The notes below the pieces were generated by a model. That model worked only from the letters and a program-made list of their open reading frames with translations, made no database searches and had not been told where the DNA came from. This document shows positions 46,164 through 55,575 of a DNA stretch of 64,000 nt, piece after piece. Where the stretch lies: contig NZ_FRCB01000006.1 of assembly GCF_900142765.1 (NCBI RefSeq), positions 124,001-188,000 on the forward strand, written 5' to 3'. A program made the position numbers and the translations under genes. Numbering within the stretch: the first letter of the stretch is position 1; each line of letters begins with the position of its first letter. Source of the stretch: Roseovarius litoreus. Lineage in GTDB: Bacteria > Pseudomonadota > Alphaproteobacteria > Rhodobacterales > Rhodobacteraceae.

Positions 46164-47513
46164 CTACCTTTGCAATGAAATGAATGCGGCAATGGCGCAG
46201 AAAAGCCCGGTCGCCAGAAGCGCCAGGCAGGTGAGTTTGATGTTGCCCGACCGCACGAGCGGTCCTGCCTCGAGCCCCATCACCCGACTTGTGATCAGAA
46301 CATTCGCGGTGAAGGGCGAAGAGGCAGCGGTAATGCCCCATCCGATGATCGCTGCCAGCGCCAGCCAGATCAGCGCGGCTTCTGGAACAAGCGGGTGCAA
46401 CACGCCCAGCAGGATACTGGCCGAAACGATCGGGTTTATCGCCCAAAGACCTCCGATGACCATCCCGACTGGTACCAGAGCGATGAGCGCGGGGATCACG
46501 ATATCCGGCGGGGCGGACAAGGCGCCGTCGAATGAGGCGATTGCCTTGGCGATGATGGCGCCCAGAAAACCGGCTCCGGATACGATCACGATCTCATTGA
46601 CGCCCGTTTCGGCCGTGACCGCCAGTTCTTCGGGCAATCCCGGCGCGCTGCCCGCCCATGTCTGCAACGCCCACCAGGACAACGAAAACCCCAGAACGGC
46701 GACAAGCACGGACTCGGGCATCGAAAGACCGGCCAACTGATTGAGGCCGAACGCGACTGTGACCAGCAGCGCAACCCTCAGCACGACCCGCGCCAGCACC
46801 TTCTTCTCGTGAAGCGGGGGCAGGGCACGCGCGAGATCCGTTTGTGCCGGCGCGCTCTTCGACAGAAGATAACCGGCGGTTACGTAAATCAGGCCGGCGG
46901 CGATGCCGAAGGGCAGGATCTGAAAATAATCGACCTCCGGCAGGATCGACAAGGTGATGATCGTCGACAGCGCAAGCGGTGACCACATCGGCATCGCCGC
47001 GAACCCGCGCAGCATGGCCAGGGTCAGGTCTTCGATGGCATTCTGACGCGCAAGCGTTTCCCTGCTTTGGGCCAGCAGCGTCGCCATCAGGCTGGCGGCC
47101 CCGAAATTCAGAAAGATCGCGAAAATATGCGTGCCGAAGGTCACGAAAAGATACCGTGTCCCGCGCGGTCTGCTCGCGACCACCGTGGCAGCGCTTCGGA
47201 TATCGGGCGCCCGCGAGGCGGCGCGGCTCAGCATGCCGAGCGCGATCAGGAAGGCGCCCAGGAATGTTACGCGCGACATGGCGTCCGAGGCTTCAAGCCA
47301 GCCGGTGATCCAGACCAAGAAGAACAGCACGGTCACGATGCTTCCGATGATCCTTGCGGGTCGGTTAAGACGGCGGTGGTTCAAAACGGCAAGGGCGATC
47401 AACGCGCATACCACGGTACTCTCGGGAACGGGATGCATGATTGACACGGCTCCTGCGCCCAGCAGAAAAAACGCCAATAAGGTGTTGAGCCTTGCCTTCG
47501 AGGGATGTGCCAT
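46164..47513 (-). CDS. polytopic membrane protein, possible ion-transporter-superfamily permease
   Basis: A 449-residue protein with about 12 predicted hydrophobic segments and few polar loops. It has no family motif I can name; the arrangement, with GVNEIVIVSGAGFLGAIIAK before one helix and GLWAINPIVSASILLGVLHP before another, recalls IT-superfamily exchangers. It is embedded between an SDR and a quinone oxidoreductase in an operon that already encodes a complete TTT importer, so it may export a product or take up a second substrate. The start at 47513 avoids overlap with the SDR; another ATG lies six codons earlier. Confidence 0.65.
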   Translation of the reverse strand: MAHPSKARLNTLLAFFLLGAGAVSIMHPVPESTVVCALIALAVLNHRRLNRPARIIGSIVTVLFFLVWITGWLEASDAMSRVTFLGAFLIALGMLSRAASRAPDIRSAATVVASRPRGTRYLFVTFGTHIFAIFLNFGAASLMATLLAQSRETLARQNAIEDLTLAMLRGFAAMPMWSPLALSTIITLSILPEVDYFQILPFGIAAGLIYVTAGYLLSKSAPAQTDLARALPPLHEKKVLARVVLRVALLVTVAFGLNQLAGLSMPESVLVAVLGFSLSWWALQTWAGSAPGLPEELAVTAETGVNEIVIVSGAGFLGAIIAKAIASFDGALSAPPDIVIPALIALVPVGMVIGGLWAINPIVSASILLGVLHPLVPEAALIWLALAAIIGWGITAASSPFTANVLITSRVMGLEAGPLVRSGNIKLTCLALLATGLFCAIAAFISLQR

Positions 47514-47523
47514 GGCGGGCCTG

Positions 47524-48339
47524 TCAGCCATCCACGGCCTGGCGGATGCTCGCGGACAGGCCTCCATCGACGACCAATTCGGTCCCCGTGATATAGCCTG
47601 CCCGGTCAGAGGCCAGAAAAACCGCCGCCTCGGCGATATCCCATGCGCTGCCCATCCGGCCAAGTGGACATTGCCGGGCGCGCGCCTCGCGCATCTGGGC
47701 TTCGGTCTTGTCACCGTAACTTTTCGCCAGGGTGATACCGATCCGGGGCGTGTCGATCAGACCGGCGATGATCGCATTGACGCGGATGCCCTCCGGGGCC
47801 AGCTCAACGGCGAGGGCACGGGCGAACTGGTTGGCGCCGGCTTTGGTGGCGGAATAGGCAAGATGCGGATAACCCACATGCCGGATCGACGCGATCGACG
47901 ATGTGACGGTGATGACACCGCGCCCCTGAGCGCGCATCATCGGCAGCGCGGCCTGTGCCGCCACATGCAGCGAGGTCAGGTTGGCGTCGCTGATGCGCCG
48001 CCAGTCCGCGGGGCTGGTATTCTGCGATGGGCCGCTTTTGCCAAGCCCCACATTGCAATGCAGGATATCAAGCCGTCCATGGCGCTCCTCGATATCGCCG
48101 ATCAGGTCCGTGACGCTGGAATCCTTCAGAACGTCGACCGTGCGGGCTTCGGCCTTGCCGCCCTCGTCATGGATCAGTCGCACCGTGTCGGCTGCGGATG
48201 CCGGATCGGCATCCGCCGCGATGACATGCGCGCCCGCATGCGCCATGCAGATGGCGATCGCCCGGCCGATACCGATGCCTTCGGCAATCGATCCCGCGCC
48301 GATCACAAGCGCGATGCGGTTTGCAAGCTCCTGGCTCAT
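47524..48339 (-). CDS. short-chain dehydrogenase/reductase
   Basis: A 271-residue SDR with an unusual cofactor loop, IGAGSIAEGIGIGRAI, where an insertion lies between the first Gly and GIGIG. Catalytic Ser is in VTSSIAS and Tyr-x3-Lys in AYSATKAG. It overlaps tctA by four bases and ends 10 bases before the membrane-protein gene. Substrate unknown. Confidence 0.85.
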   Translation of the reverse strand: MSQELANRIALVIGAGSIAEGIGIGRAIAICMAHAGAHVIAADADPASAADTVRLIHDEGGKAEARTVDVLKDSSVTDLIGDIEERHGRLDILHCNVGLGKSGPSQNTSPADWRRISDANLTSLHVAAQAALPMMRAQGRGVITVTSSIASIRHVGYPHLAYSATKAGANQFARALAVELAPEGIRVNAIIAGLIDTPRIGITLAKSYGDKTEAQMREARARQCPLGRMGSAWDIAEAAVFLASDRAGYITGTELVVDGGLSASIRQAVDG

Positions 48340-49841
48340 GACGCACCGGAGGCGCGTATCGCGTCCCGTTTGGCGCGTGTCGCGCGCAACTCGCGCCGGA
48401 TGCCCACGAAGAGCGAGAACACTGTTATCGTGATGAAGATCCAGCAGATCGGGCTGCGGAAGAAGATCAGGATATCCTCGGAGATCAGGAACGAGCGGCG
48501 CAGGTTATCCTCGAAGAGCGGGCCGAGGATGAAGCCCATCAGGAACGGAGCGGCCGCCATGTTGATCTTCATCATGATGAAGCCCAGAACGCCAAAGGCC
48601 AGCATCACACCTACATCGAACATCTGGCTTTGAACCGCATAGCTGCCGAAGACGCAGAACATCAGCACGATCGGCAGCAGGATATGGCGCGGAATGTCCG
48701 CGATGCGCGCGAAATACCGGATCGCAAGCTTGCCCGAGCCCAGAAGCACGATGGAACTGAGCATGATCCCGATGAAGATCGCGTAGATGATCGTGATATT
48801 GTCCTGGAACATCAACGGACCCGGCGTCAGGCCCTGAAGCATGAAGGCGCCAAGGATCACCGCCGTGACGACATCGCCTGGTATACCAAGCGCAAGAAGC
48901 GGTATGAGCGTCGCTCCCGCCACGCCGTTATTGCCCGCCTCCGAGGCGGCAACGCCTTCGACATTGCCCTTGCCGAAGGTTTCGGGCGATTTGGCCGTCC
49001 GGCGCGCCTCGCCATAGGACAGGAAGGCCGCAGCGGTGGCGCCGGCGCCGGGGATGGTGCCGATGATGACGCCGATGAAACTGCCGCGGATGATGGACAG
49101 CAGGCTGCCCTTGAATTCCGCAAGCGTCACGCGGCTCCGATCCGCGGCCTTGACCGTGAAGGGAGCGACCTTGCGCACATAGAAGTCGATCACTTCGGGC
49201 AAGGCGAACAAACCGATGAGCAGGGGGATATAGCTCACGCCACCCATCAAATTGAAATTGCCATAGGTGAAGCGTTGCGTGCCATAGACCAGATCAAGCC
49301 CGATGGTCGAGGTCAGCAGACCCAGAAGCCCCGAGATCAAACCCTTGGTCAATGAAGACCCCGAGATCGAGATCACCACAGTCAGAGAGAAGCAGATCAG
49401 CCAGAAATATTCCGGTGGCCCGAAGGCCAGCGCCAGACCCGCGATCAGGCTGGCAAAGAAGATCAGCGACAGGTTGGACAGGAAATCCGCGATGCAGGAG
49501 GCATAAAGCGCCATGTTGAGCGCCTTGCCCGCCTGTCCCTTCTGGGCCAGCGGGTAGCCATCCAGCACGGTGCAGGCGGCCGCCGGTGTACCAGGGGCGC
49601 GGATCAGGATTGCCGTGATTGACCCGCCGAACACACCGCCCTTGTAGACCCCGACGAGCAACAGGATGCCGGTAACGGGATCGAGGTTGAAGGTAAAGGG
49701 CAGCGCGAGCGCCACGGCCATTGTGGCCGTCAGGCCCGGGATCGCTCCCACGACGACGCCAAGACAGACCCCGGCTGTGATCGCCAGGATATTGCCAAGG
49801 GTGAAGAAAAGTTCGAAACCGGTCGCGATGTTTTCAAACAT
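48336..49841 (-). CDS. tctA: tripartite tricarboxylate transporter large membrane subunit, TctA
   Basis: A 501-residue permease with 11-12 segments and the TctA signature near the N-terminus (GAIPGLTATMAVALALPFTF, then GVYKGGVFGGSITAILI). It imports carboxylates with the TctB and TctC partners encoded directly upstream. The gap to tctB is 3 bases. Confidence 0.93.
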   Translation of the reverse strand: MFENIATGFELFFTLGNILAITAGVCLGVVVGAIPGLTATMAVALALPFTFNLDPVTGILLLVGVYKGGVFGGSITAILIRAPGTPAAACTVLDGYPLAQKGQAGKALNMALYASCIADFLSNLSLIFFASLIAGLALAFGPPEYFWLICFSLTVVISISGSSLTKGLISGLLGLLTSTIGLDLVYGTQRFTYGNFNLMGGVSYIPLLIGLFALPEVIDFYVRKVAPFTVKAADRSRVTLAEFKGSLLSIIRGSFIGVIIGTIPGAGATAAAFLSYGEARRTAKSPETFGKGNVEGVAASEAGNNGVAGATLIPLLALGIPGDVVTAVILGAFMLQGLTPGPLMFQDNITIIYAIFIGIMLSSIVLLGSGKLAIRYFARIADIPRHILLPIVLMFCVFGSYAVQSQMFDVGVMLAFGVLGFIMMKINMAAAPFLMGFILGPLFEDNLRRSFLISEDILIFFRSPICWIFITITVFSLFVGIRRELRATRAKRDAIRASGAS

Positions 49842-49844
49842 GGA

Positions 49845-50369
49845 TCACATCCAGTCTTCGAAAAAGCCGAGCGGCATCGGGACCTGCGCGACTTGGGTGA
49901 AAAACAGATAAACCAGCAGCGGCACGCTGATCCCGACACCAATCAGGATGACGGGCCTGCGTTCGCCGCCCATGGCAAGAAGCGCTATGGTCACCACCAT
50001 GGAGGTCACCAGCATCCCCACTTGATCGGGCAGCAGCAAATAGACCAGCAGCAGAGCGATGAGCATGAGAACGCGGCTCTTCCACTTGGGATGTGCGTCG
50101 AGCGCGCCCGCTTCCTCATCTGCGGGGATATGCGGGGCAAAGATGGCTTCGAGCAGGTGGATCAACGCAAAGATGCCGATAGCACCCGTCAGAAGATAAG
50201 GCAGGAAAGCAGGCGAAAGCGGCAGATGCTTGACCGAAGCCGGAGTCGCGACGCCGCCCGGAATGACGAAAAGTCCAAACAGGACCGAGGCCGCAAGCGT
50301 CAGGGCCGCGAACAGGATTTCGCGGCGCCGCCCCTTGCGGGCATTGGTTTGAGTGGTGGTCTCGCTCAT
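49845..50369 (-). CDS. tctB: tripartite tricarboxylate transporter small membrane subunit, TctB
   Basis: A 174-residue protein with four membrane segments (about residues 20-40, 57-76, 103-118 and 121-140, with further hydrophobic C-terminus), the usual TctB layout. The start at 50369 follows GGGAGGAG. It is separated from tctC by a hairpin. Confidence 0.88.
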   Translation of the reverse strand: MSETTTQTNARKGRRREILFAALTLAASVLFGLFVIPGGVATPASVKHLPLSPAFLPYLLTGAIGIFALIHLLEAIFAPHIPADEEAGALDAHPKWKSRVLMLIALLLVYLLLPDQVGMLVTSMVVTIALLAMGGERRPVILIGVGISVPLLVYLFFTQVAQVPMPLGFFEDWM

Positions 50370-50394
50370 GGCTGCTCCTCCCATGCCGCCCGGT

Positions 50395-50426
50395 TTCGGC
50401 GGCGGCCCTTGCGGACCGCCACCGAA
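50395..50426 (-). terminator. hairpin between tctC and tctB
   Basis: A 14-bp stem with two G-U pairs and a four-base loop lies 12 bases after the tctC stop. As with other binding-protein genes, it may give excess binding protein over the membrane subunits. Confidence 0.55.
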
Positions 50427-50438
50427 GATGTCGTGGAT

Positions 50439-51422
50439 TTACTCGACCGTGACGCCGGCGTCGTCGACCACGGTTTTCCAGCTTGCCAATTCGCTTGCGA
50501 TGAACGCGCTGAACTCTTCGGGGCTGCCGCCCTCGATATCGGCGCCGCGGGTATCGGCGAAATTGACGAAGGCTTCGCTTGCGATGACCTGGTCCAGCGC
50601 CTCGGACAGGGTGGCGATCACTGCCGCATCCGTCCCCGACGGTGCCAGCAGACCGAACCACGAGCGCGCCGCGAACCCGTCGAGTTCCGGGATATCAAGC
50701 TCGTCCAGCGTGGGGACGCCATCAAGCTTCGGTGACCGTTCCGGCGTCGTCACGGCCAGCGCGCGCAAGGCGCCCGACTCGATATGCGGCATGGCCGAGG
50801 GCAGGTTGTCGAACATCACGTCCACGTCACCGGCCAGCAATGCGGGCACGGCCTCGCCGCTGCCACGGAACGGAACATGGGTCATGTTCGCACCTGTGCG
50901 GGACTTGAACATCTCACCCGACAGGTGGATCGAGCTGCCCACACCGGACGATCCGAAGGTCTTGCCTTCTGCCTTGGCCGCTTCGAGGAATTCACCGGCG
51001 GTCTGGAACGGGCTGTCCTTGTTGACGACCATCACGTTGGGAATGGACATCAACAGCTTGATCGGTGCGAAATCCGCGACCGGATCATATTGCAGGTTCT
51101 TGTAGACCGCAGGTGCGATCCCGTGCGACGACACCTGGCCCATGAACAGTGTATAGCCATCGGGACGGGCATTCGCCGCTTGCGTGGTGCCAAGCGTTGC
51201 CCCCGCGCCGGGACGGTTCTCGACCGTCACGGTTTCATCCAGAACCTTGCTCAGACCGTCCGCCACCTGACGCGCCAGGATGTCGGTCGCGCCACCGGCG
51301 CTGTAGGGAACGATGATGGTGATACGCTTGGTGGGATAGTCCTGCGCCATGGCCGAGGTGCCGAAGGCCAGCATCGACGCGGCTCCAAGAGCACCGACGA
51401 TCGTTCTTCTGGAAATTTTCAT
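50439..51422 (-). CDS. tctC: TTT substrate-binding protein (Bug/TctC family)
   Basis: A 327-residue exported binding protein: signal peptide ending at AMA (MKISRRTIVGALGAASMLAF), then YPTKRITIIVPYSAGGATDI, VENRPGAGATLGT and the Bug-family loop around residue 80. The Arg-Arg pair could allow Tat export. The start at 51422 follows GGAGGAG. The ligand is probably a mono- or dicarboxylate, not specified by sequence. Confidence 0.92.
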   Translation of the reverse strand: MKISRRTIVGALGAASMLAFGTSAMAQDYPTKRITIIVPYSAGGATDILARQVADGLSKVLDETVTVENRPGAGATLGTTQAANARPDGYTLFMGQVSSHGIAPAVYKNLQYDPVADFAPIKLLMSIPNVMVVNKDSPFQTAGEFLEAAKAEGKTFGSSGVGSSIHLSGEMFKSRTGANMTHVPFRGSGEAVPALLAGDVDVMFDNLPSAMPHIESGALRALAVTTPERSPKLDGVPTLDELDIPELDGFAARSWFGLLAPSGTDAAVIATLSEALDQVIASEAFVNFADTRGADIEGGSPEEFSAFIASELASWKTVVDDAGVTVE

Positions 51423-51473
51423 CTTCTTCTCCTCCATTGGGTGTAGATGTCTTTCTGGGTGTTCGGATGATGT

Positions 51474-52187
51474 TCATGCAGATCCGATCGTCATGCCTCC
51501 ACAGACGAAAAGAACCTGCCCCGTTACGAATCCCGATCTCTCCGAACAGAAGAACGACACGGCATCCGCCACGTCTTCGGGTGTTCCGGTGCGTTTGACC
51601 GGCACGGAGGCGATGATCTTCTCCGTGCGCGGGTCCCCTGGCGGGTTGACCTTGTTGAAAAGCTCCGTCGCGATCGGGCCGGGGCCGATGGCATTCACGG
51701 TGATCCCGTGCTGTCCCAGCTCCAGGGCCCAGGTCTTGGTCATGCCATGCAGACCCGCCTTTGTCGCCGAATAGGCCGTGCGCAGCTCCTTGCCCAAAGC
51801 AACGCGGCTCGAGATGTTCACCACGCGGCCTGATCGGGCCTTGATCATCGACGGCAAGGCGGCTTGCAGGCACACAAGCGGCGCGCGCAAGTTGACCGCA
51901 GCCACCCGATCGATCGAGAAAGGATCGGTCGAGATCACATCTGCAGGCTCCACGATGCCGGCATTGTTGACCAGCCGTGTGACCGGTCGGCCCTTGCAGA
52001 ATGCGCCAAGTGCCGCCTGTGTCGCCTCGACATCCGACAGATCAAGCTCGATCACCTCGTCGGCGCTGTCATGCTCGGGCGGGATGCGGTCAACCACGGC
52101 GACCCGCAGACCATCCGCCTTCAGCCTTTTGGCAACAGCCGCCCCGATCCCTCTGGCGCCCCCCGTGACGATTGCGAAATCCTCCAT
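51474..52187 (-). CDS. short-chain dehydrogenase/reductase
   Basis: A 237-residue classical SDR with TGGARGIG, VNNAGIVE, Ser in NISSRVA and AYSATKAG. Asp after strand 2 (AVVDRIPPE) suggests NAD(H). It lies 4 bases after the citryl-CoA-lyase-like gene and 51 bases before tctC, so is part of the same operon. Confidence 0.87.
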   Translation of the reverse strand: MEDFAIVTGGARGIGAAVAKRLKADGLRVAVVDRIPPEHDSADEVIELDLSDVEATQAALGAFCKGRPVTRLVNNAGIVEPADVISTDPFSIDRVAAVNLRAPLVCLQAALPSMIKARSGRVVNISSRVALGKELRTAYSATKAGLHGMTKTWALELGQHGITVNAIGPGPIATELFNKVNPPGDPRTEKIIASVPVKRTGTPEDVADAVSFFCSERSGFVTGQVLFVCGGMTIGSA

Positions 52188-52191
52188 CGGG

Positions 52192-52956
52192 TCAGTCTTC
52201 GAACGGAATGGCTTTGTCGATCGTTTCCCAGATGAAACGACCGGACGGTTTGCGCTGTTCCTCGGCGATATGGGCGACCAGACCGGCCGCGCGCGAGATA
52301 ACCGCAAAGCCGCGCATCAGCTCGACCGGGATGTCCATGTCTCCGAGCAGGGCCGCCGTGGCACCTGTCGCGTTGATGGTGATGTGGCGCTGGAACTCGG
52401 CATCCACCGCCGCCGACAACGCGCGCAGCGCCTTCAGATGGCGTGGGTTTGGGCATTCCGCCTCGCCGATCTCCAAAAGTTTGAGAGCGCGCGGATCATC
52501 GGGCTTGTGCAGATGGTGGCCAAAGCCGGGCAGATGCGCCTTTCGCGCGCGATGCTCGCGCACGATTTCGGCAGCCCGCTTGGCCTGCGTCTCCGGCTCA
52601 AGATCGACCAGCTCGGCCAGCAGACGGGCATTGTTCTCGATCGTGCCGACAAACTGGCTGCCGACAGCCAGAAGGCCCGCCGCAACCGCACCCTGCAGGT
52701 TTTCGGGCGCGGACATATAGATCGACCTTGTGGCGATGGCGCTGGGCGTCAGGCCGTGCTCCATCATGGTGATGAGGATCGCGTTCATGATGCGCATCTG
52801 GCTGGGCGTCACGTCACGGCCCAGAATGTGCTGCATCATCACGGTGACGAAATCGCTGTCCTTCGCGAGCAGTTCATCGACAAGATTTCGGTCCCGATAG
52901 AAGATCTCGGTATCGTTATACCGGCAAAGGGATGTTGTCGGTGCGGTTTTGGACAT
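52192..52956 (-). CDS. citrate synthase-fold protein, citryl-CoA lyase-like
   Basis: A 254-residue protein with the citrate synthase small/large domain motifs: MEHGLTPSAIATRSIYMS and HLPGFGHHLHKPDDPRAL, the latter holding the catalytic His. At 254 residues it is shorter than citrate synthase (about 430) and fits the citryl-CoA lyase type, which splits a CoA thioester into acetyl-CoA and an oxo acid. It lies 2 bases after the acyl-CoA ligase gene, which could make its substrate. AAGGAAGG precedes the start. Confidence 0.82.
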   Translation of the reverse strand: MSKTAPTTSLCRYNDTEIFYRDRNLVDELLAKDSDFVTVMMQHILGRDVTPSQMRIMNAILITMMEHGLTPSAIATRSIYMSAPENLQGAVAAGLLAVGSQFVGTIENNARLLAELVDLEPETQAKRAAEIVREHRARKAHLPGFGHHLHKPDDPRALKLLEIGEAECPNPRHLKALRALSAAVDAEFQRHITINATGATAALLGDMDIPVELMRGFAVISRAAGLVAHIAEEQRKPSGRFIWETIDKAIPFED

Positions 52957-52958
52957 GG

Positions 52959-54482
52959 TTAGCCTTCCTTGAGTGTTTCGGCATTTTGCGCCAGATGCTC
53001 TTCTGCGAGTTGCATCTTCTGGAGTTTGCCGATCGCGTTGCGCGGCAAGGCTTCCAGGAAGCGAATGGATTTGGGGGTCTGCACCGGGCCAAGCCGTTCC
53101 CGGATGAAGGCGATGATATCCTCTGCGCTTGCGGCCTTGGCGTCGCGGACCTGCACGGCGGCATGGACGGCCTCGCCCCATTTTTCGTCCGGCACGCCAT
53201 AAACGGCGCAATCGATGATTTCTGGATGCTCGCCCATCACCGTCTCGACATCGGCGGGATAGACGTTGAAGCCGCCTGTGATGATCATCTCCTTGGCGCG
53301 CCCCCGGATGAACACGTAGCCATCCTCGTCCTTCAGACCCAGATCGCCGGTATGCAGCCAGCCATCCACGAGGGTTCGTGCGGTGACATCCGGCTGGTTC
53401 CAGTAGCCGGTCATCAACAAGTCGCCGCGAATGACGATCTCACCGGTTTCGCCCGCCGGCAGGATCTTGCCCTGCGTGTCCATGATCTCGACCTGGCTGA
53501 GGAATGTCTCTCGTCCGACCGACGCGCGCTTGGCCGGGTCAAGCAGTTCTTGCGCCGAGATCATGGTCGCGATCTGTGGCGCCTCGGTCTGACCATAGGT
53601 CGAGGCAAGACAGGGGCCGAAAATCTTCTGCGCGCGCTCGATCGCATCGGGCCGCATGGGGCCTGCCCCGTAGATCAGGTTTTTCAGATGCGCGTAATCC
53701 GAAGCACCGACAGCATCGAGCTCCATCAGCATATAGAGAACGGTCGGCGGCACGAAGGTGGTGGTTATCCCGGCATTCTGCAGGAAATGCAGAGTTTCCT
53801 CGGGCCGGGGCCGATCCAGCAGAACAAGGGTGCCGCCCGTGGCGAGGGTCGGAAGAATATAGGTGGAGGTTCCATGCGTGATCGGTGCCGCCGCCAGATA
53901 GCGCTGCCCCACGCCAAGCGACCAGGCCGAAACCTGGATCGCGATATTCGTGTTCCATGCGCGGTAGGGCTGCATGACGCCCTTGGGAAGACCGGTTGTG
54001 CCGCCCGTGAACTTGATCGCCTGCGTGGCCGATAGCGGCATGTCCGCGATGGCGGGTGTCTGCCCGGCGTGATCCTTCCCGAGTTGGGCCGTGGTGTCCG
54101 GACCGCCTTCGGGGTCGCAGATAAGGAACCGCGTGTCCGCACCATCGAGTTTGCCGACCGTATCAGGCTGCGCGATGACGATTGAGGCCTGGGTGAATTC
54201 GATGGCGCGCACCAGTTCGGATTTGGCGTTCATCGGCTGTAGCGGAACCCAGACCTTGCCCGCTGCCAGAACGGCAAGCCAGCTCACCAGGTGGTCGATC
54301 GAGTTGTAGCAGCAGATCCCGACCCTTGAGCCGAACTCCGGATCAAGCTTTTGCAGACCCACGGCCAGCGCCTGAACGCGGTCATGAAGCGCCTTGTAGC
54401 TCAGGTTCCGGTCGCCATGCTCGACAGCGATATGATCTGGCCAAAGCCGGACCGCGCGATCAAAGAAATGGATTGGATACAT
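52959..54482 (-). CDS. AMP-forming acyl-CoA synthetase (ligase)
   Basis: A 507-residue ANL-family ligase with the ATP loop KFTGGTTGLPKGVM, the adenine motif STYGQTEAP, the hinge GDLGLKDEDGYVFIRGRAKE and C-terminal catalytic Lys in NAIGKLQK. It would activate the acid imported by TctABC. It follows the iclR-type gene by 12 bases and precedes the citryl-CoA-lyase-like gene by 2. Confidence 0.92.
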   Translation of the reverse strand: MYPIHFFDRAVRLWPDHIAVEHGDRNLSYKALHDRVQALAVGLQKLDPEFGSRVGICCYNSIDHLVSWLAVLAAGKVWVPLQPMNAKSELVRAIEFTQASIVIAQPDTVGKLDGADTRFLICDPEGGPDTTAQLGKDHAGQTPAIADMPLSATQAIKFTGGTTGLPKGVMQPYRAWNTNIAIQVSAWSLGVGQRYLAAAPITHGTSTYILPTLATGGTLVLLDRPRPEETLHFLQNAGITTTFVPPTVLYMLMELDAVGASDYAHLKNLIYGAGPMRPDAIERAQKIFGPCLASTYGQTEAPQIATMISAQELLDPAKRASVGRETFLSQVEIMDTQGKILPAGETGEIVIRGDLLMTGYWNQPDVTARTLVDGWLHTGDLGLKDEDGYVFIRGRAKEMIITGGFNVYPADVETVMGEHPEIIDCAVYGVPDEKWGEAVHAAVQVRDAKAASAEDIIAFIRERLGPVQTPKSIRFLEALPRNAIGKLQKMQLAEEHLAQNAETLKEG

Positions 54483-54494
54483 TCTTGTCGTGCC

Positions 54495-55280
54495 TCACGT
54501 CTTGAGGCCCACGCGGTTCAGCGCATGGGTCATTACTTCTACGATTTCCTTGCGGCGTGCCGATCCAAGGCGCGATTTCAGGGCCGATACGGACAATCCG
54601 GCCTTCAAGCGGTCCGAACGGTCGAACACCGCCACCGCGATGGCGCTGACATCGGGAATGATGATCGAATTGTTCACGAGATACCGGTGCTCACGCCAAT
54701 GGCGGACCATGCGGCGCACTTCGGCGACGGTCAGATCGCCATAGCGGCCATAGACCTCGCTGTTGGAGGCAATGAGATGATCGCACGCGTCATCCGGCAG
54801 GGCGGCGAGGATTGCCGCACTTCCAGCGCCCACGCCAAGCGGACGCCTTGAGCCCACCTTGAGGGTATTGGCACTCAGCGGATACGAGCCGGTGGCCGTG
54901 TCGATGCACAAAGCCTCATCCCCGAACGGGACCGTCACATAGGCGGTTTCCCCGGTGATGGCGGCCGTTTCGGCCAGCGCAGGCCGCAGTTCCATGCGCA
55001 CGGCGTCGAATTGCCGGGGTGAACCCGACGCGCCGGCCAGATCGAACAGCCCGATGCCGAGCGTGTATATTTTTGAATAGGGGTCGAAACTCAGCAGCCC
55101 ACCATCCACCAGCCCTTGCAGAAGCCTGCGCGCCGTCGCGGTCGTGAGGTTGGCCTTGCGTGCCACCGTCGACAGGGTGACGCCCGTGGCATTGCGCTCT
55201 GCAACGATCGGCAAAAGACGTATCGCCTTGGCCAGCGATGTTTCTGCGCGCCGGTCGGTGATGTCGTTCTCGTCGGACAC
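54495..55280 (-). CDS. IclR-family transcriptional regulator
   Basis: A 261-residue regulator: IclR winged helix (SLAKAIRLLPIVAERNATG, then VARKANLTTATARRLLQGL) and C-terminal ligand domain. The GTG at 55280 is preferred because GGAGGGGGAG precedes it; an upstream start at 55361 would add 27 residues without family sequence. It is the first gene of the ten-gene operon and probably represses or activates its own promoter in the AT-rich region upstream. Confidence 0.88.
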   Translation of the reverse strand: MSDENDITDRRAETSLAKAIRLLPIVAERNATGVTLSTVARKANLTTATARRLLQGLVDGGLLSFDPYSKIYTLGIGLFDLAGASGSPRQFDAVRMELRPALAETAAITGETAYVTVPFGDEALCIDTATGSYPLSANTLKVGSRRPLGVGAGSAAILAALPDDACDHLIASNSEVYGRYGDLTVAEVRRMVRHWREHRYLVNNSIIIPDVSAIAVAVFDRSDRLKAGLSVSALKSRLGSARRKEIVEVMTHALNRVGLKT

Positions 55281-55384
55281 CGGCTCCCCCTCCAGTTCAA
55301 GCCCGCCTGATACGGCATGTGCGGGCAAACCTCGGGGAGAGGGATGTTGAAGTCCAGTCAAAAGTTATCAATTTGTGGTAAAAG

Positions 55385-55403
55385 TTTATCATATAATGAT
55401 AAA
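55385..55403. promoter_or_regulatory. candidate IclR operator
   Basis: TTTATCAT and ATGATAAA form perfect 8-bp inverted arms around ATA. The site lies 104 bases before the iclR-type start, in a strongly AT-rich stretch (about 55360-55460) that stands out from its surroundings. Position and symmetry suggest binding of the operon's own regulator. Confidence 0.5.
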
Positions 55404-55575
55404 GAAATTGCCAAGCATATAAAAATAAACAATTATATTCATATTGTAATTTTCTCCGAATTCTCTCGGCACATGTCTCTGTCCGCCGGAGTGGCCTTTG
55501 GCCAAACCGATCATGCAGATCATCATGAATTCTTGTTTGAATGGTCTGGCGCGGGCCGGTTCGGCCCATGCCGGA

